Below, one piece after another: positions 1 to 6,605 of a DNA stretch of 9,703 nt (position 1 is its first letter; every line of letters starts with the position of its first letter). Source of the DNA: JAEZKC01 sp046538945 (GTDB lineage Bacteria > Fibrobacterota > Chitinivibrionia > Chitinivibrionales > Chitinispirillaceae); NCBI GenBank assembly GCA_046538945.1, contig JBKHHW010000116.1, forward strand, positions 1 through 9,703. The letters are read 5' to 3'. Below the pieces are notes generated by a model. That model had not been told where the DNA came from. It was given only the letters and a program-made list of their open reading frames with translations, and did no database searches. Both the position numbers and the translations under genes were made by a program.

Positions 1-48
1 CGTTGATACGCCATGGCACGTTGATACGCCATGGCATGGCGTATCAAC
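1..48. repeat. Palindromic repeat copy A with tandem 18-bp unit
   Basis: An 18-bp unit beginning CGTTGATACG is present twice in exact tandem (1-18 and 19-36). The second copy runs into its own inverted complement, giving a hairpin from 20 to 48 with a 13-bp perfect stem and a 3-nt loop (33-35). The core, 23-45, has arms GATACGCCAT and ATGGCGTATC. The same core recurs at 552-574, and a covarying version at 603-625, so this is a dispersed repeat family rather than a chance hairpin. It touches the left edge of the window and may continue beyond it. No coding potential is seen. Confidence 0.85.
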
Positions 49-244
49 AACGGATCACGGTCCTTCCGAACCGTCTGTCGCCTTTCATATAAACTCCTGA
101 ACTTCGAAAGTACCTCATCATCTTTCCCCTGCCTATTTTCCGTCCGGAAAGAATGAAAAAACACCTCTACATATCGTAAAGTTTGACACCCAACATCGGT
201 GACCTCGCTGGACTTGAGGTTTCAGCAATGTTGCAAAAGGATTA
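49..244. other. Intergenic stretch, nothing recognised
   Basis: No convincing reading frame, RNA gene or strong terminator is visible here. The stretch separates the left-edge palindromes from the possible small membrane peptide gene that ends at 245. Confidence 0.5.
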
Positions 245-439
245 TTACAGTGAAGTATACAGTTCTGAAGAACCATTTTTCAAATGCAGATAAATGCTGT
301 CCAGGAGAAAAAAGCCGCTGAGAATGGCAAATACCAGGAGCAGTATAAGCAGAGCTGTGAATAGAAACAGACAGTTGATCTGTAAACGGGATAACCTCAT
401 GCACACAGCATCTGCATTTTCACTTATTTCGACATTCAT
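245..439 (-). CDS. Possible small membrane protein (64 aa), hypothetical
   Basis: I do not recognise this protein. It is a 64-residue frame starting at ATG (439) with a polar N-terminal third (about residues 1-20), one long hydrophobic helix from about 21 to 51 (LFLFTALLILLLVF and onward), and a short polar tail. The sequence GGGGAAAG lies about 6-10 nt upstream of the ATG and could act as a ribosome binding site. A perfect TGTGA-N6-TCACA palindrome lies 90 bp upstream (529-544), a typical distance for a regulated promoter reading this way, and no other gene in that direction could use it. Another frame over the same bases (222-404) looks less protein-like. Length and composition alone cannot rule out chance, so the call rests mainly on the TM helix plus the upstream site. 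Confidence 0.4.
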   Translation of the reverse strand: MNVEISENADAVCMRLSRLQINCLFLFTALLILLLVFAILSGFFLLDSIYLHLKNGSSELYTSL

Positions 440-528
440 ACTTACTTTCCCCGATCCGAACCGGATGAATGAGATGTATCACTGACTTTTAACCACCTCA
501 TAAATAACTACATTGTTCGGATCTGGTC

Positions 529-544
529 TGTGATCTGGATCACA
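529..544. promoter_or_regulatory. CRP/FNR-type operator, perfect TGTGA-N6-TCACA
   Basis: TGTGATCTGGATCACA matches the CRP consensus exactly in both half sites, with 7-bp palindromic arms. Read on the minus strand, its centre is about 97 bp before the ATG at 439. No good -10 is evident. The best candidate, TATTTA at 501-506 (minus strand), would place the site near -42, the class II position. A 9-bp inverted repeat (GATCCGAAC at 453-461, GTTCGGATC at 515-523) lies between the site and the start. Plus-strand regulation is unlikely because the next gene in that direction converges. Confidence 0.6.
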
Positions 545-551
545 AATGAGT

Positions 552-574
552 GATACGCCATGGCATGGCGTACC
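552..574. repeat. Palindromic repeat copy B
   Basis: Positions 551-572 are identical over 22 bp to 22-43. The right arm then diverges (TACC instead of TATC), leaving a shorter stem of about 8 bp plus the 3-nt loop. A further short pairing, CCACC at 573-577 with GGTGG at 589-593, links this copy towards copy C. It is non-coding and lies between the CRP-like site and the end of the caspase gene. Confidence 0.8.
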
Positions 575-597
575 ACCCATATGCTATCGGTGGCGCA

Positions 598-630
598 CAG
601 TAGATTCGCCACAGCGTGGCGAATCTACTG
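598..630. terminator. 15-bp hairpin at the caspase 3' end (repeat copy C), possible terminator
   Basis: The arms at 598-612 (CAGTAGATTCGCCAC) and 616-630 (GTGGCGAATCTACTG) pair perfectly over 15 bp around the loop AGC. The TAG stop of the caspase gene (minus strand, 627-625) lies inside the right arm. The inner 23 nt (603-625) belong to the same family as the repeats at 23-45 and 552-574, with two compensatory base-pair changes. No T-run follows on the minus strand, so it may stabilise mRNA or act as a REP-like element rather than as a standard intrinsic terminator. Confidence 0.6.
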
Positions 631-3075
631 GCCAACCCGTACCCCGGCGAAAATTCCGGGCCATACGAACCTGTCATCGGCAATTTCCTTCTGGTACCCG
701 CCCCACGGGAATGCGGATTTCCGACCGCTTTCATCGCGCAGGTAATTGATCGACACCCCTCCGAAAAGAGACACATACCTCACCACCTCCCTGCCACCCA
801 GAATACGGAGCCGGACCAGCCTGGGAAAATTCTGCTCCTCGTGATCCTCAAAATCCATTTCCTTCAGAATCGCGTAGGAGTTTAGGTCCACTGCACCAAA
901 CCAGCTGTCTATAGGCATCTGCACACCCATTCCAATTCCCAGCGCCTGAGGATTGGGGGAGTACTGGGGGCGGTATCCGATAGAGAAGGATGTATAGAAA
1001 TTGCGGCTTCCCGAAAGCAGCGTGGAATGCACATAACCCGCTTCATCAACCCAGAGATTCAGATTGTGCAGACCCGTATGGCTGTAGTTGATCAGACCCA
1101 GAGGAATCCCCTTCTGTATATCCCTGGATATGTTGACAAGTCCCACCTGAAACCCCTTCACATCTCTGGCCGCATTGATCACACCGGAAACCTGTGCTCC
1201 CGTGATATCCTTGGCGCCATTGAACACGCCAGCGGCCTGAACCCCCCGGGATACTCCCAGCGAAAGATTCCCAACGCCGGTCGCCTGCACTCCAACAACT
1301 CCGCCCAGGGCGAAATTGGCTACACCCGATCCCTGCACACCCTTCACATCACCCAGGATCGCATTAGCTACGCCCGCTCCCTGCACTCCGGTAAAATTAC
1401 CTCCGATATAGTTGGCAACTCCCGCGCCCTGACCGCCCCGGAACGCACCGCCTACAAAATTGGCCACCCCCGCTCCCTGACCGCCCTTGAAATCACCACC
1501 AACATAGTTTCCCACACCGGCACCCTGACCACCATCGAGCGCACCTCCCACCAGGTTCAGTACGCCGGAACCCTGCACCCCTTCAAATGCTTCGGCGACG
1601 AGATTTAATACTCCTGCTCCCTGACCGCCTTTCAGACTTCTGCTGATATTGAACACTCCGGCACCCTGTCCGCCCCACACCTTTCCTCCGGCAATATTGA
1701 ATACACCACTGCCCTGAAGACCGTCGAGTTTTTCAACGGTCAGATTTCCAACTGAAGCGGCCTGGAATCCCTGCAGATCCTTTCCCGCGTAATTGCCGAG
1801 AGCGGAAATCTGCCCCCCCTTCACGACATCACTGGCGTAGGGGAGCAATAGCGCGATTTGAAGTCCATGGAACGGTTTGAGCTGACGGTTCAGGAAAAAG
1901 CCCACCGACAAAGTAAAATCATCGGGCATACCGGAAGGCATATCAATCTGGTCATTCACCTCCAGTTTGACTCCACCTGACGAGGAACTGTCTCCATTAT
2001 CAGATCCGCCTCGCCTCACCGTTCTCTCTCGTGATACAACTCTAAACTGGTTGTCCGCCAGGTTCTGCCTACTGCCTTCACTCAACTGAACCTGCGCTAC
2101 AGAGGAGGTCGCTGGTTTTTCAAGCAAAACCGAATAGGTGCCGGAAGGAAAACCGAGTTCCATGGGACGGCCAGCCGGCTTGTAAAGCTCCGCCACCAGC
2201 TGTCCCTCCTTGTTGCGCACGAAAAAGCGTCCCTCGAGTTCTGCCTCCAGAACAAGCCCGGCTGAGGTCTGACGCATATCGGTCATCACAACATCACCGG
2301 TCCCAGACAGTTTCATATCATAGGCGGGGTGCTGCGGTCCGCCCTTGGTGCGCTCCGTGCGGGCGAGCGTTTCGTGAAAAGCGAACTGGTAGGCCTCCTG
2401 GAGCGTCACTTTACCATCAGCACTCACATCAGCGGCACCACGAAGTCCCGACACAAGCGAATGAGTGAAAAAGGAGGAACCAATGCGGTCCGATTCCTGC
2501 GAGGCCTCCTCGGCGGAACTGGATGTCAAAAATGCGTAGCCGCGCATATCAGATGATACATCCACGGTAAACGCCGGCCGGCGCTTTCCGCCCTTAAGCC
2601 TCGTTATCGCCCCGCTCGCACATGCGTCAAGAATGGCAATACGCACATCGGCAGGAATGGAATCTATATGCCTGCGGAACCGGGTGTAGTCGTAGCGCAC
2701 ATCACCCAGAAGCAGGCCCTTGTGATCGGCATGACCCGAGTAGTAGAGCACGACTTCGGTGCGCGATGTCTCCTCCCCGGCTTTCTTCACCTTGTCGCGA
2801 AGCATTTTCATCGCGGCTTCAAGAGCGCGCGGGTCAGGGTTGTGAAGCATCAGGAAATCGGACGATTCCACGCCGCCCATCTCCTCGAGCACGCTGCGGA
2901 AATTCTGAGCATCCGAACCGGCGTAAAGAAGGATATCTCTGCCCTTGCCTCCCAAATCGGAACCGATAGCCAGCCCGAAGCGTCTCAGTCCCTGCTCGGA
3001 AGCTTTGACAACGCCGCTATTTACAATCATCAAAAAAGCACATATCAGTATCAGGGTGAAGGTAGTCTGTTTCAT
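625..3075 (-). CDS. Secreted caspase-like (C14) protease fused to GxQxxGVxN surface repeats
   Basis: This 816-residue protein starts at ATG 3075, preferred over the ATG at 3084 because AAAGGA abuts the latter but lies 9 nt before 3075, and because 3075 gives an ATGA overlap with the anti-sigma stop. Residues 1-25 are a Sec signal peptide (cleavage likely after VKA). Residues 31-265 are a caspase-like peptidase C14 domain with catalytic His115 (YYSGHAD) and Cys152 (LDACASG). An EF-hand-like loop, D216 to E227 (DVSADGKVTLQE), follows within it. Residues 270-345 look like a small beta domain. A basic then Ser/Gly-rich linker follows (349-368). Residues 404-664 hold about sixteen 15-16-residue repeats, and the rest (about 665-816) looks like a beta-rich, barrel-like C-terminus. 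The repeats resemble the LA_2272-type surface repeat family as I recall it. Location is probably the outer membrane or periplasm. The substrate is unknown. Confidence 0.88.
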   Translation of the reverse strand: MKQTTFTLILICAFLMIVNSGVVKASEQGLRRFGLAIGSDLGGKGRDILLYAGSDAQNFRSVLEEMGGVESSDFLMLHNPDPRALEAAMKMLRDKVKKAGEETSRTEVVLYYSGHADHKGLLLGDVRYDYTRFRRHIDSIPADVRIAILDACASGAITRLKGGKRRPAFTVDVSSDMRGYAFLTSSSAEEASQESDRIGSSFFTHSLVSGLRGAADVSADGKVTLQEAYQFAFHETLARTERTKGGPQHPAYDMKLSGTGDVVMTDMRQTSAGLVLEAELEGRFFVRNKEGQLVAELYKPAGRPMELGFPSGTYSVLLEKPATSSVAQVQLSEGSRQNLADNQFRVVSRERTVRRGGSDNGDSSSSGGVKLEVNDQIDMPSGMPDDFTLSVGFFLNRQLKPFHGLQIALLLPYASDVVKGGQISALGNYAGKDLQGFQAASVGNLTVEKLDGLQGSGVFNIAGGKVWGGQGAGVFNISRSLKGGQGAGVLNLVAEAFEGVQGSGVLNLVGGALDGGQGAGVGNYVGGDFKGGQGAGVANFVGGAFRGGQGAGVANYIGGNFTGVQGAGVANAILGDVKGVQGSGVANFALGGVVGVQATGVGNLSLGVSRGVQAAGVFNGAKDITGAQVSGVINAARDVKGFQVGLVNISRDIQKGIPLGLINYSHTGLHNLNLWVDEAGYVHSTLLSGSRNFYTSFSIGYRPQYSPNPQALGIGMGVQMPIDSWFGAVDLNSYAILKEMDFEDHEEQNFPRLVRLRILGGREVVRYVSLFGGVSINYLRDESGRKSAFPWGGYQKEIADDRFVWPGIFAGVRVGQ
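1084..1866 (-). repeat. About sixteen coding repeats, 48/45-bp unit (GxQGxGVxNxxGGxxx)
   Basis: Residues 404-664 of the caspase-like protein consist of consecutive units of 16 (some 15) residues, each starting G-x-Q and followed by x-[AS]-G-V-x-N. The central units (such as GGQGAGVANFVGG and GGQGAGVANYIGG) are the most alike, and the outer ones drift towards GFQVGLVN. DNA units are 48 bp, with 45-bp units from single-codon loss. A periodic Gly/Asn pattern like this suggests a stacked beta structure or repeating transmembrane/surface strands. The repetition also keeps an antisense frame open (1027-1608, plus strand), which is not a gene. Confidence 0.9.
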
Positions 3076-3869
3076 AGTCCGCATTCCTTTATGATAGTGA
3101 AGGTTGTCACAGTGAAATTGTTTTTCTTTAAGGTGCGTGTTACAGTTCTGTCAGCTGCCGAGATGATCGGGCTCAGAACGGTATCCAGAGCGAACGGCCG
3201 GTGCGATGTGATAAAAAAGAACTTTTCTATTCCTGGTGTGTTGTCTAGTTCAAAGGAGAAATCAAGGGGGATGGGTCCGCCCTGAGCAAGTTTCACAGCC
3301 TCGTTTCTGTTCTCAGTCAGATGATAGGTGGTGCGCTCAGCTCCATCAACGGACACGATCGCTCCGTACTCCATCCCCGCAGCATTGTAGAGAATTTGTA
3401 TCAGATCGCCTTCCCCGGCCAGGGCTCCCGATAAAAGAGGCTGCGAGCCACCTTTGACTTTACGGAACATGTGCAGCTCCGGATTCATTCCCTTGATCCT
3501 CGTCTGGGCAAGACCAGCAGGTTCCATGACTGTTGGTGGTCTGAACATCCTTACTCCGAAAGGAATCAGTATCAGCAAGGCAAGAACTCCCATCGCCGGT
3601 TTAAGGTTTTTCAGCCCTAACTGCCATAAAGAGAATGCTGGCTTTTCGGTTTTGAGTCTGTTGCGGATACCCTGGATCATCTCACCAGACAGATGTACGG
3701 CCTCAAGCTCCGCATACTGCCTCTTGAGATCCTCCAGCCGATTTTTCAGACCAGTATCCGATTCGATCTGCTTCCTGATACTCTCCATCTCCTGATCGGG
3801 GAGCTCACCAAGCAGGTAGCGCTCCAGTTTCCACAGGGGAACAGAGGTGTCGATGTTTGCTTTTTTCAT
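3072..3869 (-). CDS. Membrane-spanning anti-sigma factor with extracytoplasmic DUF4384-like domain
   Basis: The protein has 265 residues. The ATG at 3869 overlaps the sigma factor stop (ATGA) and has GGGAGGGAG just upstream. The frame stays open to 4124, but that extension is only a shadow of the sigma gene. Residues 10-60 (LWKLERYLLGELPDQEM, then a coiled helical stretch) look like an anti-sigma domain. The zinc ligands of the zf-HC2/ZAS family (HxxxCxxC) are absent; IESDTGLKNRL sits where they would be. One TM helix spans about 91-108. Residues 150-225 (GEGDLIQILY, YGAIVSVDG, LDFSFELD, EKFFFIT) resemble DUF4384, which is often attached to or encoded near bacterial caspases. The inferred role is to hold the sigma factor at the membrane and sense an envelope signal. 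Family assignment is from pattern, not from a search. Confidence 0.78.
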   Translation of the reverse strand: MKKANIDTSVPLWKLERYLLGELPDQEMESIRKQIESDTGLKNRLEDLKRQYAELEAVHLSGEMIQGIRNRLKTEKPAFSLWQLGLKNLKPAMGVLALLILIPFGVRMFRPPTVMEPAGLAQTRIKGMNPELHMFRKVKGGSQPLLSGALAGEGDLIQILYNAAGMEYGAIVSVDGAERTTYHLTENRNEAVKLAQGGPIPLDFSFELDNTPGIEKFFFITSHRPFALDTVLSPIISAADRTVTRTLKKNNFTVTTFTIIKECGL

Positions 3870-4375
3870 ACTCCCTCCCGGTTTTCTTCCCAAAGCTCGT
3901 TGAGATCCGTAAGGCTTTCTCTCAGCCGGCGCAGCCGTTTTCTCACTCCGCTCACCGAAAGCCCAACTTCGTGTGCGACCTCCTCCAGGGTCATCCCGTC
4001 GAGGAAATGAAGCACGGCCATGGTGCGGGTGGATTCCTCGTGCTGTCCGAAAAGTTTCTTGAGCACGCTGCGGGCTTCGAGTCGGCCGGACGGATCCTCC
4101 CAGGATGCCACCTGGTAGAGCCATTCATCTAAATAGGGGCTCTGCCGGCGGTTGTCGCGGATCACGTTGAGGCATATGTTGGTGGCGATACGGTAGAGCA
4201 GGCTTGAGGGGTAGAGTGCGCTGAGTCGTTCCCGTTTCTGGAAAAACCTCACGAACACCTCCTGAGTTGCATCCTCCGCCATGGCCGGATCCTTAAGCAG
4301 CTGCGTGCACCGCCTCAGCACCATAGTGCCGTACTTTTCGTAAATTGTCGCGATTTCCTGATATTCTAGTGCCAT
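3866..4375 (-). CDS. ECF-type RNA polymerase sigma factor
   Basis: The protein has 169 residues, typical for group 4 (ECF) sigma factors, which have only regions 2 and 4. Region 2 spans about residues 10-78. It includes the DATQEVFVRFF motif of region 2.2 (core RNA polymerase binding) and LYRIATNICLNVIRDNRR of region 2.3-2.4 (-10 recognition). Region 4 spans about 100-155, with the helix-turn-helix MTLEEVAHEVGLSVSGVRKRLRRL for -35 recognition. AAAGG lies just before the ATG at 4375. It is first in a three-gene operon and its stop overlaps the anti-sigma ATG, the standard arrangement for a sigma and its regulator. Autoregulation is likely by family habit, but I could not identify its own promoter in 4376-4570. 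Confidence 0.95.
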   Translation of the reverse strand: MALEYQEIATIYEKYGTMVLRRCTQLLKDPAMAEDATQEVFVRFFQKRERLSALYPSSLLYRIATNICLNVIRDNRRQSPYLDEWLYQVASWEDPSGRLEARSVLKKLFGQHEESTRTMAVLHFLDGMTLEEVAHEVGLSVSGVRKRLRRLRESLTDLNELWEENREGV

Positions 4376-4576
4376 CTTACCTTTTAAACACCGGCAGGAG
4401 AGAAATGTGTCACCGGAAATGGAAAAAAGTGAAAGAAAGGAAATATAGCAATTTTTAATTTCAAAAGTGTGATTGAGAATGAATGAATACAGTCTCGATG
4501 ATGGAAATCAACTTGTTTCAAAACTGCCCGCGTTCACTCCTGGCCATAGTTTTTCCGAAGTGAAAGAGTGAGCTCC
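4376..4576. other. Divergent intergenic region upstream of the sigma operon
   Basis: This AT-rich region must contain the sigma operon promoter, read on the minus strand. Hexamers such as TTGAAA and TATATT occur (around 4446-4465, minus strand) but with only about 11 bp between them, so I do not call a promoter. No clear ECF-type AAC/GTC pair could be assigned by eye. No gene is seen. Confidence 0.4.
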
Positions 4577-4604
4577 TTGAAACGAAGGTATTTACTATTA
4601 TAAA
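4577..4604 (+). promoter_or_regulatory. Sigma-70-type promoter for the beta-helix gene
   Basis: TTGAAA (4577-4582) and TATAAA (4599-4604) are 16 bp apart and lie upstream of the ATG at 4765. Transcription would begin near 4611 and leave a leader of about 150 nt. An overlapping TATTAT (4596-4601) is badly spaced and less likely. Confidence 0.5.
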
Positions 4605-4611
4605 ATCGAGG

Positions 4612-4693
4612 GTCAGGTGTCTGCTTCACAGGCCCCATTCCAGAGCACGCCACGGCTCGCCTGTCCATGGGGAACTATCGTCAGGTATGTCTG
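4612..4693 (+). promoter_or_regulatory. Structured 5' leader flanked by direct repeats
   Basis: Two stems can form: ACAGGC (4628-4633) with GCCTGT (4659-4664), and CCCAT (4634-4638) with ATGGG (4667-4671). They interleave, so they are either alternative folds or an H-type pseudoknot. GAGC/GCTC (4643-4646, 4655-4658) lies inside. The structure is bracketed by imperfect direct repeats, GTCAGGTGTCTG (4612-4623) and GTCAGGTATGTCTG (4680-4693). I could not match it to a known riboswitch. It may be a regulatory leader or a small inserted repeat. Confidence 0.35.
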
Positions 4694-4764
4694 ATTGCAG
4701 GAAGGGGTCGCTTGTAATATATTGTAAATACAAACCAGCTTGTCTATGCAACAGGTGGCAAACC

Positions 4765-6525
4765 ATGAGCAGAACAATTCCAATCTTTTTTGTTCTTCTT
4801 TCTCTGACAGGATTTTGCATTGCGGAAATCATCCCTGAGGCAAGGCGCACACAGTGGCAGCCCGGGGTCCCGAACGGAATTCCCGAAGTAACCGGCCCGG
4901 TAGAAAGTGTAATTGATCACGGGGCGGACCCCACCGGAAGCAGTGATTCCAGACAGGCTTTCATAGCCGCCATAGAGACACTTCCTGAAATGGGCGGAGT
5001 CGTTCTGATTCCGGAAGGAACTTACCTTGTCACAAACACAATAACCGTATCCAAAGACAACGTCATTTTCAGAGGTGAAGGGATAGGGAAAACCAGACTG
5101 CTTCACGATCATTCAGGACTCTGCTTTGAAACAATTACTTACAAACGTGGTCAGTGGCAGAATTTTACCGATTTCCAGAAAGGTACTAACACAGTTACGG
5201 TGGATAACGGAAGTGCTTTCACTGTGGGGCAGTTTGCCGAAATCATGCAGGATAATGATCCTGTTCTCATGTACACGGAAAGCAACTGGAATCAAAGCTG
5301 GGCAGAAGGTGCTGTGGGACAACTTTTCGAAGTGACGGAAATCAGCGGCGATCAGATCACTTTTCGTAGCCCGATCCACTATGAGGTCCGCTCCGATCTT
5401 AACCCGCAGATCCGTCCTCAGGGATTTGTCACCGGAGTAGGTTTCGAGAATTTCTATATCGAACGCCTCCAGACCGGAAACAGCACCTTTCAGTTCAAAA
5501 ATGCTGCCTACTGCTGGATCAGAGGAATCGAAAGTTATCATACCAGAAAATCACATGTCACCAACAACACAACTCTGGGATGCGAATTTCGGGACAGCTA
5601 CTTTCACCATTCGTTCTCATACGGTGGTGGAGGAAGCGGCTACGGGGTAGAGTTCGGTTACCACTGCACTGATGGACTGTGCGAGAACAATGTGTTTGAT
5701 TCCCTGAGACATTCGATGATGGTACATGTGGGTGCGGTAGGATGCGTGTTCGGATACAACTATTCCATAAACCCGGTACAGGGCGACGGCGAAACCGATC
5801 TGAACCAGGGGTGGATTCCTGCGGACATTTCACTGCACGGTCACTACGGGCAGATGAACCTTTTCGAAGGAAACGTGGTGCAGGAGATCGGAATCAGTGA
5901 CTACTGGGGCCCGATGGGACCGGGCAATACCTTTCTGAGAAATGTGGTGGAGGGTCAAGGTATATTTCTGTATGACCATTCCCATTCGCAGAATCTGGTG
6001 GGAAACGTCTCCACGACATGGAATGATGATGGAACTTCTGAAAATACGATCAGGCACGGTGAAAACATTGACGGATCGTTGACCTGGGACCAGTCGATCG
6101 CCAGTAGAAGCATCCCTTCTTCCTACTACCTCCAAAGCAAACCTGCGTTTTTCGGCTCTGTATCGTGGCCGTTCATGGGGGACAATATCGAGGGAAGCAG
6201 AAAGAACCCGGCACAGCTCCGGCACGAGGGTGAACCTCTGGTTACAGCAACACCTTCTGTAAAGAACATCGCCAGAGACAACTGTTTCACACTCAAAGTA
6301 TCAGGGGACAAGATTGTTTCTTCTTTCTATGCAACCTCACCGGCACACGCACGATTTTTCCTCAGGGACCTGCGCGGGCGCACTGTCGGCTCTCCTATCG
6401 AGACGAGTATTTCCACCGGACAGCATACGATTTCCCTGGAAACGAAACATCTGACGCCCGGAATGTACTTTTGTGTGATCAAAACAGATGAAAAGGAATA
6501 TATGCGGCCGTTTATCTGTAGGTAA
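4765..6525 (+). CDS. Secreted pectate-lyase-like right-handed beta-helix protein
   Basis: This 586-residue protein starts at ATG 4765, where AGGTGG lies 6 nt upstream and a clean signal peptide begins (residues 1-20, MSRTIPIFFVLLSLTGFCIA). The upstream frame from 4687 is charged and Cys-rich and would bury the signal. Residues 46-118 (VIDHGADPTGSSDSRQAF, GGVVLIPEGTY, VIFRGEGIGKT) are typical of the N-terminal cap of Pectate_lyase_3/GH28-like proteins. Residues about 230-480 carry the N- and G-rich spacing of a parallel beta-helix. The last ~89 residues (498-586) form a beta module with RDLRGR and LTPGMYFCVIKTDE, like a type IX secretion type A sorting domain. It probably acts on an extracellular polysaccharide, but the substrate and whether it is a lyase or a hydrolase cannot be read from sequence. 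A weak terminator follows. Confidence 0.82.
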   Translation: MSRTIPIFFVLLSLTGFCIAEIIPEARRTQWQPGVPNGIPEVTGPVESVIDHGADPTGSSDSRQAFIAAIETLPEMGGVVLIPEGTYLVTNTITVSKDNVIFRGEGIGKTRLLHDHSGLCFETITYKRGQWQNFTDFQKGTNTVTVDNGSAFTVGQFAEIMQDNDPVLMYTESNWNQSWAEGAVGQLFEVTEISGDQITFRSPIHYEVRSDLNPQIRPQGFVTGVGFENFYIERLQTGNSTFQFKNAAYCWIRGIESYHTRKSHVTNNTTLGCEFRDSYFHHSFSYGGGGSGYGVEFGYHCTDGLCENNVFDSLRHSMMVHVGAVGCVFGYNYSINPVQGDGETDLNQGWIPADISLHGHYGQMNLFEGNVVQEIGISDYWGPMGPGNTFLRNVVEGQGIFLYDHSHSQNLVGNVSTTWNDDGTSENTIRHGENIDGSLTWDQSIASRSIPSSYYLQSKPAFFGSVSWPFMGDNIEGSRKNPAQLRHEGEPLVTATPSVKNIARDNCFTLKVSGDKIVSSFYATSPAHARFFLRDLRGRTVGSPIETSISTGQHTISLETKHLTPGMYFCVIKTDEKEYMRPFICR

Positions 6526-6548
6526 ACAGATTATTCAATCAGAACAAT

Positions 6549-6568
6549 CGGGGCTCAAATTTGCCCCG
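6549..6568 (+). terminator. Probable weak intrinsic terminator after the beta-helix gene
   Basis: CGGGGC (6549-6554) pairs with GCCCCG (6563-6568) over 6 bp around an 8-nt loop, 24 bp after the TAA. The following bases (GGTCTACTACTTT) make only a poor T-run. Confidence 0.45.
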
Positions 6569-6589
6569 GGTCTACTACTTTCATTCCAT

Positions 6590-6605
6590 TGTGATCCGAA
6601 TCACT
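6590..6605. promoter_or_regulatory. CRP/FNR-type operator at class II position
   Basis: TGTGATCCGAATCACT matches TGTGA-N6-TCACA with one mismatch in the last base and has GTGAT/ATCAC arms. Its centre (6597.5) is at -41.5 from the start predicted by the adjacent promoter, exactly where a class II CRP/FNR activator sits, overlapping the -35. A second, perfect site of the same type is at 529-544. Confidence 0.6.

Noticed and set aside
1..630. CRISPR array
   Set aside because: The repeats are palindromic, few, and not separated by regular unique spacers.
1027..1608. Long plus-strand frame (193 aa) opposite the repeats
   Set aside because: It is kept open by the 48-bp repeat periodicity of the caspase gene; no ribosome site, and composition is not protein-like.
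3030..3075. Lipoprotein signal around Cys12 of the caspase-like protein
   Set aside because: The residue before Cys is Ile and it lies mid-helix, so it is not a lipobox; the VKA site fits signal peptidase I better.
3076..3084. Earlier ATG for the caspase gene
   Set aside because: AAAGGA directly abuts this ATG, so spacing is too short; the ATG at 3075 is well placed.
2668..3285. Plus-strand frame (205 aa) opposite the caspase and anti-sigma genes
   Set aside because: It overlaps two well-supported genes on the other strand and shows no domain pattern.
3870..4124. N-terminal extension of the anti-sigma frame
   Set aside because: It is Arg/Pro-rich shadow sequence of the sigma gene; the ATG at 3869 has a strong ribosome site and the ATGA overlap.
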